The position numbers and the translations under genes were made by a program. The notes below the pieces were generated by a model that did no database searches, was not told the origin of the DNA, and saw nothing but the letters and a program-made list of their open reading frames with translations. Shown here piece after piece: positions 22,390 to 33,694 of a stretch of DNA of 64,000 nt. The first letter of the stretch is position 1. Each line of letters begins with the position of its first letter. Source of the DNA: Microbotryomycetes sp. JL201. Its lineage: Eukaryota; Basidiomycota; Microbotryomycetes. The DNA is taken from contig JAQYUZ010000001.1 of the NCBI GenBank assembly GCA_033819885.1, positions 62,001-126,000 of the forward strand, in the 5' to 3' direction.

Positions 22390-24436
22390 ATGCCGCCCAA
22401 GAGGCCGTTGGTCACAAGTTCAAGTGCGAGACATGAACATGTAGCCAAGCGAGCCCGTCGTTTCTTGGGCAGGTTTGGTTCTGGTCCTTCTGGCGTCGAC
22501 GACAGTTCCCTGTCACGCATGATCACAGCGACAGTCATGGCGGAACATGCAGGAGGTGGAGAGTCGTACTTGTCTCGAAGATCTCTAAGCGGTGATGGCT
22601 CGGCGACAAAGACGGTCAGGCCTCTAGGAGATGTTGCCTTGGACGTATGTGCGAAAGGCTTGGTCGAATTGCTGAAACTGCCACCAAAATCGGAAGAGAG
22701 CAAGATGTCAATCAGTAAAGTCGGTTGGGACCCTGAAAGACGAGATCCGACGGCGACGGCAGAGGCGGACGACGTTAGAGAGTACATCAAGTCGATGCCA
22801 GAATCTGTAACAAACCGATTATTTGCAAAAGTGATGGAGCTTTCGGGTCAAGCTGTCGAGAATTCGACAGATGCAGGAGGAATTTCGGTTCGTACGACCT
22901 AAAAGTCTTCGGTTCTGAAAGCCGAGCTCACATTCCTGTCACAGGTCATGGCACTCGTTCACATGTTTATGCACGAAAGGACAACAAGAATCTCTCTGAC
23001 GAACGTGTCTGTTCCGAGTTTGCTTCTCATGAAGGTGCCCCAGTGCACTAATCTCGTCGAGCTTGATCTATCGTCGCATTTGGCCCTCACCGACGCGGCG
23101 TTGGCCAAAGTGGTGACGTCGCTGCGGTTGCTAGAAAAGCTTGTTGTACGCGGATGCACAAAAGTGGGAGATGGGGCCGTCATCGCTTTGTCGAAAGCGA
23201 CAGAGTCAAGATTACGGCATGTCAATTTGTCAGTAACGGCAGTCACCGTCAAAGGTTTGACAAGTCTACTGGCGAGATGCGCAAGCTTGGAGGTGCTCAA
23301 ACTTGCGAACGTACAAAATCTGGTAAGGGTTTGCCCGCGAACAAAGTCTGCGCATGTGGTTCGGTTTTGCTGAAGAGAAACAATCGCTCAGAACGAACGA
23401 GCAGTGGGCAAATTAGTGGACGACGCTACTCACGCGGCCGTTGGATGGCGACACATACCCTTGTCCAACCTTCGCTCGCTCAAGCTCAGGTCGACTGACG
23501 TGACGGACGCCTCACTCGGTCGACTAATCGGGCTATGCGCAATGACGCTGACAACCCTAGACATCTCGCACACCAACGTCAAAACGCTCGATATCTTGTC
23601 CAGAGCGCTACATGTTCTGCCTCAGTGGCGACTAGAGAAACTGGTCGTGTCTGGTCTGCCATTGACAGCGTCGACGCTCGTCGGATTCTTTCAACCGCTG
23701 TCAGAGAGGTCAGAGGAAGAGCGGAACGTGTTTCATAAGCTCAAAATTGCGTCAATACCATCAACGTCGACGAAACAACCTGGCTTGACGGACGCAGTCA
23801 TGGCAAAGGTCTTGCCTTTTCTCGTTGAGCTTAAAGGCTTGCAAGACGTGTCTTTGTATCAGGCGAGTGCTAGGCACGGACCGGAGCAATCCTCGACGGC
23901 TGACAAGGGCGCCACTGGTTAGAACTGGGAACTAGGCAAGAGGGACGAGCCGATGATGACGTTCATGGCTCAGATCGGTCGGCGTTGCTTGGTGTGTTCG
24001 GAACAAGGACTAAGTATTTATATCGCTGACGATGTTGTCCGAAGAATTTGGATCTGACGCTGCCACTGCAAAATTGGCATCTCGAAGGCCTCTTTCCTCT
24101 CAAAGAGGTTGACAGTGACGACCCGCCACGGGTACAGCGACTCGTGCTCGACAGTTCGCGGATCACAAATGACGCCGCGGGGGCAATCAAGCAGTGCCGA
24201 GACCTGAGAGCCTTGCATGTCGCCGAGACGAGAATTTCGCGTGCGTTGGTCCTCGCGACTGTACGAGGCTGGATCGCTGACTTTGCCGTAATGGAACAGC
24301 TCCCTTCTTGGCAGAGATACTGGCGGCATGTCCCAAATTGTGTGCACTCAATTTGACAAGCTGTCGAGGCGTCCCAGTGACGCAACGGCGGACATTTTTC
24401 GAAGCGTGGGAAAAAGGCGAAGTTGATCTCACATAG
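22390..24436 (+). CDS. Leucine-rich repeat (RNI-like) protein
   Basis: Five exons (22390-22887, 22945-23322, 23392-23862, 24045-24260, 24317-24436) give about 560 aa. A basic N-terminus (MPPKRP, AKRARRF) suggests a nuclear protein. From about residue 180 there are successive LRRs of the cysteine-containing/RNI type: LVELDLSSHLALTDAAL, LEKLVVRGCTKVGDGAV, LRHVNLSVTAVTVKGL, LRSLKLRSTDVTDASL and LTTLDISHTNVKTLD. It resembles F-box/LRR, AMN1 or Rad7 proteins, but I see no clear F-box. Intron 3 (23863-24044) has a GC donor, CAG|GCGAGT. Start choice is uncertain. Confidence 0.8.
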
Positions 24437-24552
24437 ATGTTGTCAGAGTGTGTATGTGTAGCTTCCTTTGTTGTCGTAAATTCGTACTCGTTTCTCGGAC
24501 GCGTCGCAGCGCGTGCCCCTCATCCTGCGACCACGACTGTCAATCGCCGACC

Positions 24553-26145
24553 ATGTCTGCTTCGGTCGCGCCCATATTCGGTGGAGCGTCATCTTCAGGT
24601 GTGAGCAAGGGCAAGCAGGCCGACACAAGCATGGATGAAGCGCCAGCGTACGAGCTGCCTTGGTATGTCTTGCGCAGCACGACTGCAGCTGTTCCGCTAG
24701 CATGCATCACTGACAACCAACCGTGTCTACAGGGTTGAAAAGGTTCGTCGAAAGTCTCTTGTGAATGACTTGCCGACATGCTGGCTCACGCACTCGCAAC
24801 GCAGCACCGCCCGCGCGTGCTGGACGATATTGTCGGCAATGTCGAGACGATCGAGAGGCTCAAAGTGATTGCACGGGACGGCAATTGTCCACACATCATC
24901 ATCTCGGTGCGTGTCGTGCTCGACGGAGACGACTCGTGCTCTCAAACCAGCTTGCTGAGATGTGAACTTGTTCGGAAACAGGGCGCTCCTGGTATCGGCA
25001 AGACGACGAGTATATTGGCTCTAGCTCGCACGATGCTGGGCGAGCACTACAAGGAAGCTGTGCTCGAGCTCAATGCTTCTGACGAACGGTGCGTCTACGA
25101 GCCGCTCTTTGCGAAAACGCTCTGCGCTGCTTTGCGATCGCCGACAGACTAATGAAAATACAATATTGACAGTGGTATTGACGTCGTGCGAAACCGAATC
25201 AAGGCATTTGCTCAGAAAAAGGTCACGTTGCCACCCGGTCGGCACAAGTTTGTGATTCTCGACGAAGCAGACTCGATGACGACGGGAGCGCAACAAGCTC
25301 TGAGACGAACGATGGAAATCTACTCGAACACGACGCGATTTGCTTTCGCTTGTAACCAGTCAAACAAGATTATCGAACCAATTCAGAGTCGTTGTGCCAT
25401 TCTGAGGTATGCGAGGTTGACAGACACCGAATTGCTGAGGCGATTGTTGGAGGTGTGCGAAATGGAAAAGGTGGGCGATACTATTTGCTGTCAGAGTTGA
25501 AGCTGAACGATCGATCCACGCGTATTTCTTGGCGCCGTGGCAGGTTCCTCATAACGAGGAAGGGTTGACGGCGCTCATCTTTACATCTGAAGGCGACATG
25601 CGTCAAGCGATCAACAATCTACAGTCTACATACTCTGGCTTCAATTTTGTCGGACCTGAAGAAGTTTTCAAAGTGTGCGACCAACCTCATCCAGTAAAGA
25701 TCCAAGCCATCTTGGCAAACTGCGTCAAAGGCAACATTGACGCCGCCATGGCGAGCTTGGAAGAATTGTGGGAACAAGGTTACTCTGCCGTCGACATTGT
25801 CAGCACTCTGTTCAGGGTCGTGCGGACCATGGACGCTTTGCCAGAATACACAAAGCTCGAATTCATCAAGGTCAGCTTCTGGCTCACCCTTGAACTTTAC
25901 TTGATCTTGTCGAAGACGTCGTTGACAAGTCAACGAATGCAGGAGATTGGTTTTACGCACATGCGCATTCTCGAGGGAGTCAGCACCGTCGTTCAACTTG
26001 GTCAGTCGCCTGTCTGATCTCATGCCCTTTCGGTCACAAAGCGTTGATGGTTGACGCTGACACTGTCAACCTATCAGGTGGACTTCTCGCTCGCCTGTGT
26101 CGCATATCTATGAAACCAGAATTGTTTGCAGCAGCGACGCGGTGA
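24553..26145 (+). CDS. RFC4: Replication factor C subunit (yeast Rfc4, human RFC2)
   Basis: Eight exons (24553-24662, 24733-24742, 24805-24906, 24982-25088, 25173-25470, 25544-25870, 25943-26000, 26078-26145) give 359 aa. It is an AAA+ subunit of the clamp loader that places PCNA on DNA. Walker A is [10 protein letters not shown], Walker [10 protein letters not shown], the arginine-finger motif [38 protein letters not shown] and CDQPHP identify this subunit. Exon 2 is only 10 nt and completes PWVEK. The usual Tyr after VEK is His here (WVEKHRP). The C-terminus is short but complete. Confidence 0.96.
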
Positions 26146-26434
26146 AGAAATCAAAAGGTCGCACAGTTTCGGGGGCTTGTTGTAACAATTGGCTTTGCAC
26201 AGTTTCGCGCTATGGTTCGTGCCGTCTGGTCATTCGCCTCGTGTCACCTTTCATTCTCGTTTGCAACGGGAGAGAATGAGAGAGCAGCCAAAAAAAAAAA
26301 TGTCTAAAGATTCCCAAAAACAACTACGTGCACAAGTGGGTTTGAGAAAGAGGAGTAGTAAAAGGGAAATGTAACAAGAGAGAGGGGGGGGGCAACAGGG
26401 AATGAGCTCTGAGCTGATATTGCTCATGTATCGA

Positions 26435-28331
26435 TCAGAGCATCAGAGACAGAGGCGACTCCATGTATGACTTGAAAGCCTTTGCCCAAGCGGCAGCGAC
26501 GGCGCCATCAACGACTCGGTGATCACTAGACAGAGTCGCCTTCATCACGCTAACCTCCTTGAATCCTTTTTCAGACTCTGGGTCCAAAACGAGCTTCTTT
26601 TCTGTCGATCCGAGAGCGAGGATGCAAGATTGAGGCGGGTTGATGATTGCCGTGAACGAGTGAACGTCCATCATGCCCAAGTTGGAGACGGTGAACGAAC
26701 CACCTTGGTACTCTTCAGGCTTGAGTTTGCCGTCCCTGGCCTTTTTGACGAGGGCCTTTGCCTCTGACGACAATGTGGCGAGACCTTTTGCTCCAGCGTT
26801 CTTTACAATGGGCGTGATCAAGCCAGTCGGTGTTGCGACGGCAACGCAAATGTCGGCCGTGTGGTATTGACGGATAAAGTCGCCATGCCATCCCGAGTTG
26901 GCTTCGGGCACGTCCTGCAAGGCCAAGGCAGCTGCCTTGACGATAAAGTCGGTGACGGACAATTTTGTGCCCGTCTTGACGCCGTCTTTGACGCCGCCTG
27001 CAGCTTCTGCTTGCTTCGCTGCCTGGTTGAACACCTCACGGAGCTTGTTGACACGGTCCATGTTGATCTCGGTCGTCAAGTAAAAGTGTGCATTTGTGAC
27101 CTTTGACTCTGTCAATCGGCCGGCGATGACGCGGCGCATGTTGGACACGGGCGTGTCGGTGTAGGCGGCAGCGGCACCAGCAGATGCGCTAGCTGATGCT
27201 TGTGCAGGTGACGAAGACGCGGGCGCTGATGCTGCGGCGGGCTTGTAGCTCTCGACGTCCGCCTTGAGAATGCGGCCACCTGGGCCCGAACCCTTGATCT
27301 GAGCAAGAGGAATACCTTGCTCGAGCGCAAGGCGCTTTGCGAGTGGGGAGGCCAGAATGACGGGTCGGTCGCCCGACAGTTGCATGCCCGAGCCAGATGA
27401 AGACGAGCCGGACGATGAGGATGAGCCAGATTCTGGTGCCTTGACGGCCGTGTCAGGCTTTTGTCCTTGGTCCTTGCCTTGAGGCTTGGGCTGCTCTTTC
27501 GGCTCCTCCTTTGGTGCGCTCGCCTTCTTCTCGTCGCCACCTTCTGCCAGAAGCGCCTTGATGGCGTCCTCTGAAGCTTCGTCTCCCTCCTCGCCAATGA
27601 TGGCAGCGACGCTGCCAACCTGGACGGCCTTTGTTCCGTCAGGGATCTGTGTCGTTCACACCAAGCGCATGCGAGTCAGCTGTCGCATTCTAGGCTCCAC
27701 GTGTTTACGAGTCGCTTGCGCGAAACGAGCCGTAAAGGACGTACGACAATCTTGATCAAAACACCGTCATCTTGAGCTTCAACATCCATTGATGCCTTGT
27801 CGGTTTCCTGTGATGTTTGATCAAGAATGGACGAAAGCGAATGTCAATTGATGCGTTCTTGTGCACGACCGAAACGGAGCAATCTAGCGCACCATCTCGA
27901 GCAAGACGTCGCCGGCAGTGAACGTCTCTCCCTCCTTCTTTTTCCATGCCGAGATGCCACCTTCAGTCATGGTGGGACTCATGGCCGGGAACAGGAACTT
28001 TGAGAGCGCAGCATGCTGGCGCGACGACGAAAAGTCTACGGACGACAGCGCGCGGCAGAAGCAATTCGGGATGTCAGCGTCAGGAGATGAGATATTTGTT
28101 GGCCCAGTTGATCAAGGCCTTGGGACGCAGTGCGGCCGCCTTGGCGTTTGCAAGGATGCGTGCGCGGTCCGAAGATCGATTGGGACCAACGAATGCTTCT
28201 TGTGCAGGTTTGACAGCACGGCGCTGCGCCAGCCTGGTTCGACTGTTGTTTGATCGGACTAAATCTTCCGACTCACATCGTTGGGCGACAGCTGCCGACC
28301 GAAGGGACGCTCGGGCTCGGTGGACGAACAT
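26435..28331 (-). CDS. LAT1: Pyruvate dehydrogenase E2, dihydrolipoamide acetyltransferase
   Basis: Four exons (26435-27646, 27745-27807, 27893-28035, 28277-28331) give 490 aa. A mitochondrial presequence (MFVHRARASLRSAAVAQR, then YFSSSRQ) leads to a lipoyl domain with the lipoylated Lys in METDKAS (about residue 70). A Glu/Lys then Ser-rich linker follows, then the E1/E3-binding domain (about 181-217, ASPLAKRLALEQGI, GSGPGGRI). The catalytic core carries the active-site SSDHRVVDG near 462. The retained His and DG argue for true E2 rather than the Pdx1/E3BP relative, although the lipoyl domain (FPAMSPTMTEGG) resembles that of Pdx1. Intron 1 is 241 nt. Confidence 0.93.
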
Positions 28332-28828
28332 TGGTCGTTGGGTCCAACACAAACGGAAAGCTGCCACACGCGATCACACACGACGTCAGCGGGCGCAGCG
28401 TCAACACCTTGAGCACCAGTGACCGGCGACACATCGCGCGCGCGACACTTACAGACGAGCGGAGCGACTGCAACCTTTGGGCGAGCAAACCCAGGCAAAA
28501 GCACGCGCGCGGCCGTCTCGTCTTGTCTGCGCGGGAAATACAGGCACCTCATACACAAGATCATGGCGCAGAATGACAACAAATGGACACGACTATGTAC
28601 ACAAACACTTCTACAACACGTGCGACGATATATACAGATTCCGAGAGCGAGCGGGCCAGAGACGGAAGCGCGCGCGATATACGATACCACTAAGGTGCTC
28701 AAGCGACAAACATTGATCAAATCGTATTTCTCCCGATGTGGCGTGTGCTGCACAAAGGAGACGCCTAGCGTGAGCACAATCCGAGCAGCTCCCGCTCGGT
28801 GGCAATGCTGCTACGGACTTACAATCAG
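28332..28828. other. Promoter of the E2 gene / 3' region of small gene
   Basis: This 497 bp lies between two minus-strand genes. I see no supported coding exon. A GTAAGT just beyond the small gene's stop could mark a 3' UTR intron or further splicing. Confidence 0.4.
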
Positions 28829-29222
28829 TCACGTCTTGACGAGCTGTGTCTGAGACTCTCTCCTGCCAATCTTTTGAAACGCTCGCATGTCGCGCACGAG
28901 GTCGTCGAACGCTTGCTCCTCTTCGAGCGCGGCGGCCGTGGCATCCGCTGCAGCTGATGATCGAGAAAGATTAACGCACCGGGCGAGTCAGCAATCTCGT
29001 ATTGTCATGCAATTTGTTGTAAACTGGGCGTGTGTTCCTCGGGACGGAAATATCGCACGTCCGCAGCCAGGGGGAAAGATATTCGCTGTGGCCAAACGGC
29101 ACATTGGTCAAAGGTCGCTACTGACCTTGACGCTGTCGCTGTTCTGCATCATCTAGTCTTGCTGGCTCAACCAGGCTGTCGTGTCTGACATGGTGGCGGT
29201 GAAAGAGCTTTTGCAGAAACAT
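28829..29222 (-). CDS. Small two-exon protein, unknown function
   Basis: Two exons (28829-28953, 29126-29222) separated by a 172-nt intron (donor GTCAGT, acceptor ATCAG) give 73 aa. The N-terminus is basic and His-rich (MFLQKLFHRHHVRH); the rest is a predicted charged helix (LDDAEQRQRQAAADATAAAL, EEEQAFDDLVRDMRAFQKIG). The reading frame is visible only when the intron is removed. The N-terminus could be a short mitochondrial targeting segment; otherwise it would be a small coiled-coil adaptor. I do not recognise the family. Confidence 0.55.
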
Positions 29223-29594
29223 GTTGTGTTTGGGCCGCGGACGGGTCGAACGAGACGGGCGGCCTGGTCCGGCAGTGCAGGTGGGCTCTGTACGCTAGAC
29301 GCAGCTAGGCCGGGTCCCACGCTTGGAATGGAGAGTGTGCAAGCCTACGCGCTCAAAGGTGTCGGCTCGCGATGGGATTGGGAGCGGACGAAAGCGACGT
29401 CGAAGGGTCGACAGCGAGAAAGAGCCTAGATTAAAACGCCTTATGAATGAATTCCGCGCCTGTCGATCATCGTCATTGTGTCTCTGGTCTATTGTGCCAG
29501 AAAGAGATGCAGAAGTAGATGAGCGCCCTTTTTGAGCCATAACAAATTTCGTTGCACCTTGCATTGTACATGTTTGCACAGCGAGCCTAGCGCA
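29223..29594. other. Intergenic
   Basis: This 372 bp separates the divergent small genes. I see nothing beyond short open frames with no splice support. Confidence 0.4.
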
Positions 29595-29947
29595 ATGAAA
29601 CTACTACACCTATTCATGTCAAGGCGCGGGCAGGCACAAGTTGATGTCAGTATCAGAAGACTGCCCAAGGCGCCGGTGCAATGTTCTGTTGTTATGGATG
29701 ACGAGAGCGGATCCCGCCTTGTCTTCGCAGCAACCGCGCCTTGCGGTCCTCGCCTTCCGAGCACGCTCTCGGTCCAGGACACCGACCTCTCGTTCGAACA
29801 GGTGAGCACGCACATGACAAGTGAACGATTCGATAGTGAACTAAGGTGATGCCTGCGTCCTGTCAGCTTCGTCTGCCACTTGCACTGCAGCGTCGTGTGT
29901 GCGTGCTGCGACTTTTGGCTCTCTTCCTCGGCGCTGCACCCTCCTAG
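29595..29947 (+). CDS. Candidate small spliced gene, unknown function
   Basis: Exons 29595-29801 and 29867-29947 would give 95 aa. The 65-nt intron has GTGAGC, a GAACTAAGG branch site and a TGTCAG acceptor. Codon use in the second half of exon 1 is coding-like (RLVFAATAPCGPRLP). The C-terminus is hydrophobic (LRLLALFLGAAPS). No family is recognised, and further downstream exons cannot be excluded. Confidence 0.35.
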
Positions 29948-30522
29948 TGCTTGTGTCCAATACTCGGTGAGTCTTGTTCATTGGCGAACGTCGACGCTGG
30001 CCCGCTGTCATGGCACGAGGGATGCTGTGCGTCGCCATCACACGGCGCGCACGAGCCACCTCACACCGCCGCCGACGGCCGCTGTAGCGCCATGTGACGG
30101 ACACTGCCACGCCGCACGTGAAGCTCGACTTTTCATGATTGCACACTGTGCGCAGTGGCATGTCAGACGCGGCTCGTTGCCGTCAGGAGCGCGCGTTTCG
30201 AGGAGTCATCACTCGGCGCGCGCGTCGCTACACCGCCCGGCGCATCGCGACCCGGGCAGCGCCCGACCCTGGCACCGCACAGCAGCACAAGAGCTCTTTT
30301 TTTTTCTTTGTGCCGCGTCCGCTGCTGTATCGCTCGAGTGCGGCGTCTGCTGTCGCGGCTGAGGGAGTTGCGCCGACGACGAGACGCAAACGCTGACGTC
30401 CTTTGCATCGCACGTCGCCGGCAACGCATCAACAGTGACGGGACAGGCACCAGCTCCGTCTCTGTTCTCATTACATCTTAGAACTGGCGAATCAAGCCGG
30501 CCAGAACCCGCCTACGTCAGTG
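29948..30522. other. CK1 upstream region
   Basis: About 575 bp of GC-rich DNA upstream of the kinase gene, presumably promoter and leader. I found no supported gene. Confidence 0.4.
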
Positions 30523-32012
30523 ATGGATCTGCGCGTCGGCGGCAAGTACAGGTGCGTCTTCCATCTCGTCCGCAGACGGCTGCCGTGGCTGCCACACGAG
30601 TCGCGCTTGCCCTTGGGTGCCACATCAGATCTCATGAGACCAGAGGGCACGACACTGACGTCTTTACGCAACATTTGCACAGGATTGGAAAGAAGATCGG
30701 CAGTGGCTCGGTGCGTCTTGCTGACTGACTGTGACGCTCGGGCCAGCTCCCGTTGGCTGACCTTGACTTGTTTCCTACTTGCCATAATTCTCAGTTTGGT
30801 GAGTTGAACTTTGCTCTGTCAAGCCACTCCGGATGCATACACCAAGCGACATCGCCCCGCCAAGCCGCGCGCTGACGCATCGGGACCCTCGCAGGTGACA
30901 TCTACCTCGGAGTCAACATCATCTCGGGCGAAGAGGTCGCAATCAAGCTCGAATCTGTCAAAGCAAAGCATCCTCAACTGGAATATGAGGCAAAGGTGTA
31001 CAAGACTCTCGCCGGCGGCGTCGGCGTTCCATTCGTGAGATGGTTCGGCGTCGAATGCGATTACAACGCCATGGTCCTCGACTTGCTCGGCCCCTCCCTT
31101 GAAGACTTGTTCAACTTCTGCAACCGCAAATTCTCGCTCAAGACGGTGCTCTTGCTCGCAGATCAACTGGTGCGTTTCTTGCCACCGTGCGCTCAGAAAC
31201 GAGGCTGACTTCCCGGTCCCCTTTCTCGCTTCAAGATCTCTCGCATCGAGTACACACATTCGCGCAACTTTATCCACCGCGACATCAAGCCAGACAACTT
31301 TTTGATGGGCATTGGCAAGCGCGGCAACCAGGTTAACGTGATCGACTTTGGTTTGGCCAAAAAGTATCGCGACCCGAAGACGCACTTGCACATCCCGTAC
31401 CGCGAGAACAAGAACTTGACGGGAACCGCTCGCTACACGTCGATCAACACGCATCTTGGTGTTGGTGAGTCTCGAGTGCTTCTCGCAGGCACGAACCGCT
31501 GGCTTGTATTGACTCAGGACGCTTCGCTCACAGAACAATCCCGCCGCGACGACATGGAGTCTCTCGGTTACGTTCTCATGTACTTTTTGCGTGGCTCGTT
31601 GCCGTGGCAAGGCCTCAAGGCGGCGACCAAGAAGCAAAAGTACGACCGCATCATGGAGAAAAAGATGACGACGCCGACGGAATATCTGTGCCGCGGCTTC
31701 CCGAACGAGTTCGCGATCTACCTGAACTACTGCCGTTCGCTGCGTTTTGACGACAAACCCGACTACTCGTACCTGCGCAAGCTGTTCCGCGACTTGTTTG
31801 TGCGCGAAGGCTTCCAGTACGACTATGTTTTCGATTGGAGCGTGCAGCAAAGGAACGAAGACCAGGCCAAGGCTGATGCCGCCGCCTCCGGTCAGCAGCC
31901 TGCCGCCGCCAAGCCAATCGCGCAATCCGGTGCCGCCGCTGCGCAGCAAGCACCAAAGCGACGAGTTTTGCAGCCCGGTGAGGTCGAACCTCAGGCTGAT
32001 CAGCGAATGTGA
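30523..32012 (+). CDS. HRR25: Casein kinase 1 (delta/epsilon, Hrr25/Hhp1 type)
   Basis: Six exons (30523-30551, 30683-30710, 30795-30798, 30895-31169, 31236-31464, 31534-32012) give 347 aa. The start [20 protein letters not shown] is typical of this class. Also present are VAIKLES (ATP-binding Lys), [40 protein letters not shown] and [18 protein letters not shown]. The tail is short and Ala/Gln-rich. CK1 of this type acts in DNA repair, vesicle traffic, meiosis and ribosome maturation. Exon 3 is only 4 nt (TTTG) and supplies the Phe of the Gly-rich loop; skipping it breaks the frame. Confidence 0.96.
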
Positions 32013-33694
32013 GATTGTTCGCAGTCTTCTGGCGGGCTCTTGACTGACTCCTTCCGGTGTCAGGTTGCGCAGTCAGACACGAGTCAACCCACAAGATACG
32101 CGCGTCATGCGCGCTGGTGGCGAGTGGTACTAAGCCGACATTACGACTGGATTTGCATTCTTGGTTCTCGGGCACAGAGAGGACGGCCGGGCCGGGCGGT
32201 CTCCGAACATGACCGCACCGTTTCTCCTTCTCACCTGTCCTGCTCTCGCCCGACAATCCTCGTGGACTCTGTTGTGGGCACGCCCTGATTTTTGTTGGGC
32301 ACCACACTGCCACCTTCGAAAGCATCGAGCACTTCCTTCGTACGTCGCCTGCCGATCTTCCAGCTGTTTCCCGTTCGGGGATACACGTCTCGGGAACTCA
32401 GGCACACGCGCACGATCCAACAGCACGAATCTTGCTTCTCCCCTCTTTCGGGCCTTCGGCTCTCCATCCCACCGCTCCTGCATCGGCGACCTCTCATCTG
32501 CTTTTCGAGAGGCGGGGTGCAGTTATCGTCTTCGGACTCCGATCTCCCTCCTTCAAACTCTTCGACTGTCGCTTGCACTCTGGCAATTGTTTCATTACAC
32601 GACTCGGCCGTATCTTTTTGCTGTCGGATGCCACGTCGCGCGATCGAGTTTCTCGGCGTCAAAGCCCACTCGGGGCATCTACGAAACGATTGCGGCAAGG
32701 ACTTTTCGTACCGGATCACCTTTGCCGTCCACGCTTTCGTTCTCTCGATTCCGAGCTCGACATGTTTCTGCGGCTTGGCTACTGTCGCGCTGTATTATTC
32801 TTTCTCGTCCCTTGCATAGTTGTCTCTGTCTCTCTTCTCCACTCACTCCCGGTCGCTTTTCAAACAGCTGTCCAGAGCCCGACTTGGAACAAACTCGTAA
32901 CCGTAACCGAGGTCGCGACTGGCATCTGTCTCGTCTTTTAGCTTTCTTCTGCGTAGTTCAACTCTTTTCTCCTCTTTCAACTCTTGCTTGATTAATGCGA
33001 CGTGGTGTCTTTCATTTGAGACTGTTTCGGTGGCGCTCAGTCCGTATCAGCCTTTCGATTTGCAGGTTTTCTCTTCTTATCGCAGATTCATTCATCCGTC
33101 CCATCCCGAGTCCTGCTCTCCATGTCAAGGAATCGTGCTATATGATTCCAGACTGCTTGTGCTTGAAAGGCCATTAAATAAAGGTGGCATGAACGCGCTG
33201 TCGTGAACAGGTCTTGCTCGCTCGGCTTGTCTCGATGTAGATTGTCTAAAGCTTGACGCACATCCCTGATGCCGCATGGCTCGGCTCACCAATTCTAGTC
33301 GCGTGCAATTGAGGGCGGGGATTCGCGATCGGAACACACTCGGTTCCCGAATGCTTGTTGCAAATTCGTCCGGCCTCGTTCTCGTTGCGGTTCGATTATC
33401 TTCTTACATTTGCCTATCCCCTTGCCCAACGTAAACTATGACCGTTTTTTTCTCCTTCCTTGCACCTCCCCCGCGGCGTCGACGTTTTTCCGAAAGATAT
33501 CCCGTTGGAGTCGACCCCGTGACCAGGGGAATATCTTGCCGAGATGTAAGGGAGCACGAGGAGTCTCGGGATAGTTTTGCGAATGAATAAGACTGGTTTG
33601 ACATCAGGTGGCGCTGCATAGAAACAAGGTACGTTCGGCATTGTTCGCTTGGATTCGCTCTTTTGACACTGCCGCCGCGTCTGACCACCGACGA
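32013..33694. other. Long pyrimidine-rich noncoding region
   Basis: This 1.7 kb is strongly C/T-rich on the plus strand from about 32200 to 33200. The bias removes stops, so long overlapping frames appear in several phases, none with splice support or family motifs. It probably holds the CK1 3' end and a long promoter or leader for the Gln/His-rich gene. A GTACGT near 33630 could be the donor of a leader intron. Confidence 0.5.

Noticed and set aside
28080-28331. Open frame continuing the E2 presequence through intron 1
   Set aside because: The GTGAGT donor and the acceptor giving RYFSSSRQ before the lipoyl domain show this is intron.
30819-31949. 376-codon minus-strand frame
   Set aside because: It is the antisense shadow of the casein kinase 1 exons.
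32161-32991. Overlapping long open frames on both strands of the pyrimidine-rich region
   Set aside because: Composition bias explains the lack of stops; no splice signals, domains or consistent codon use.
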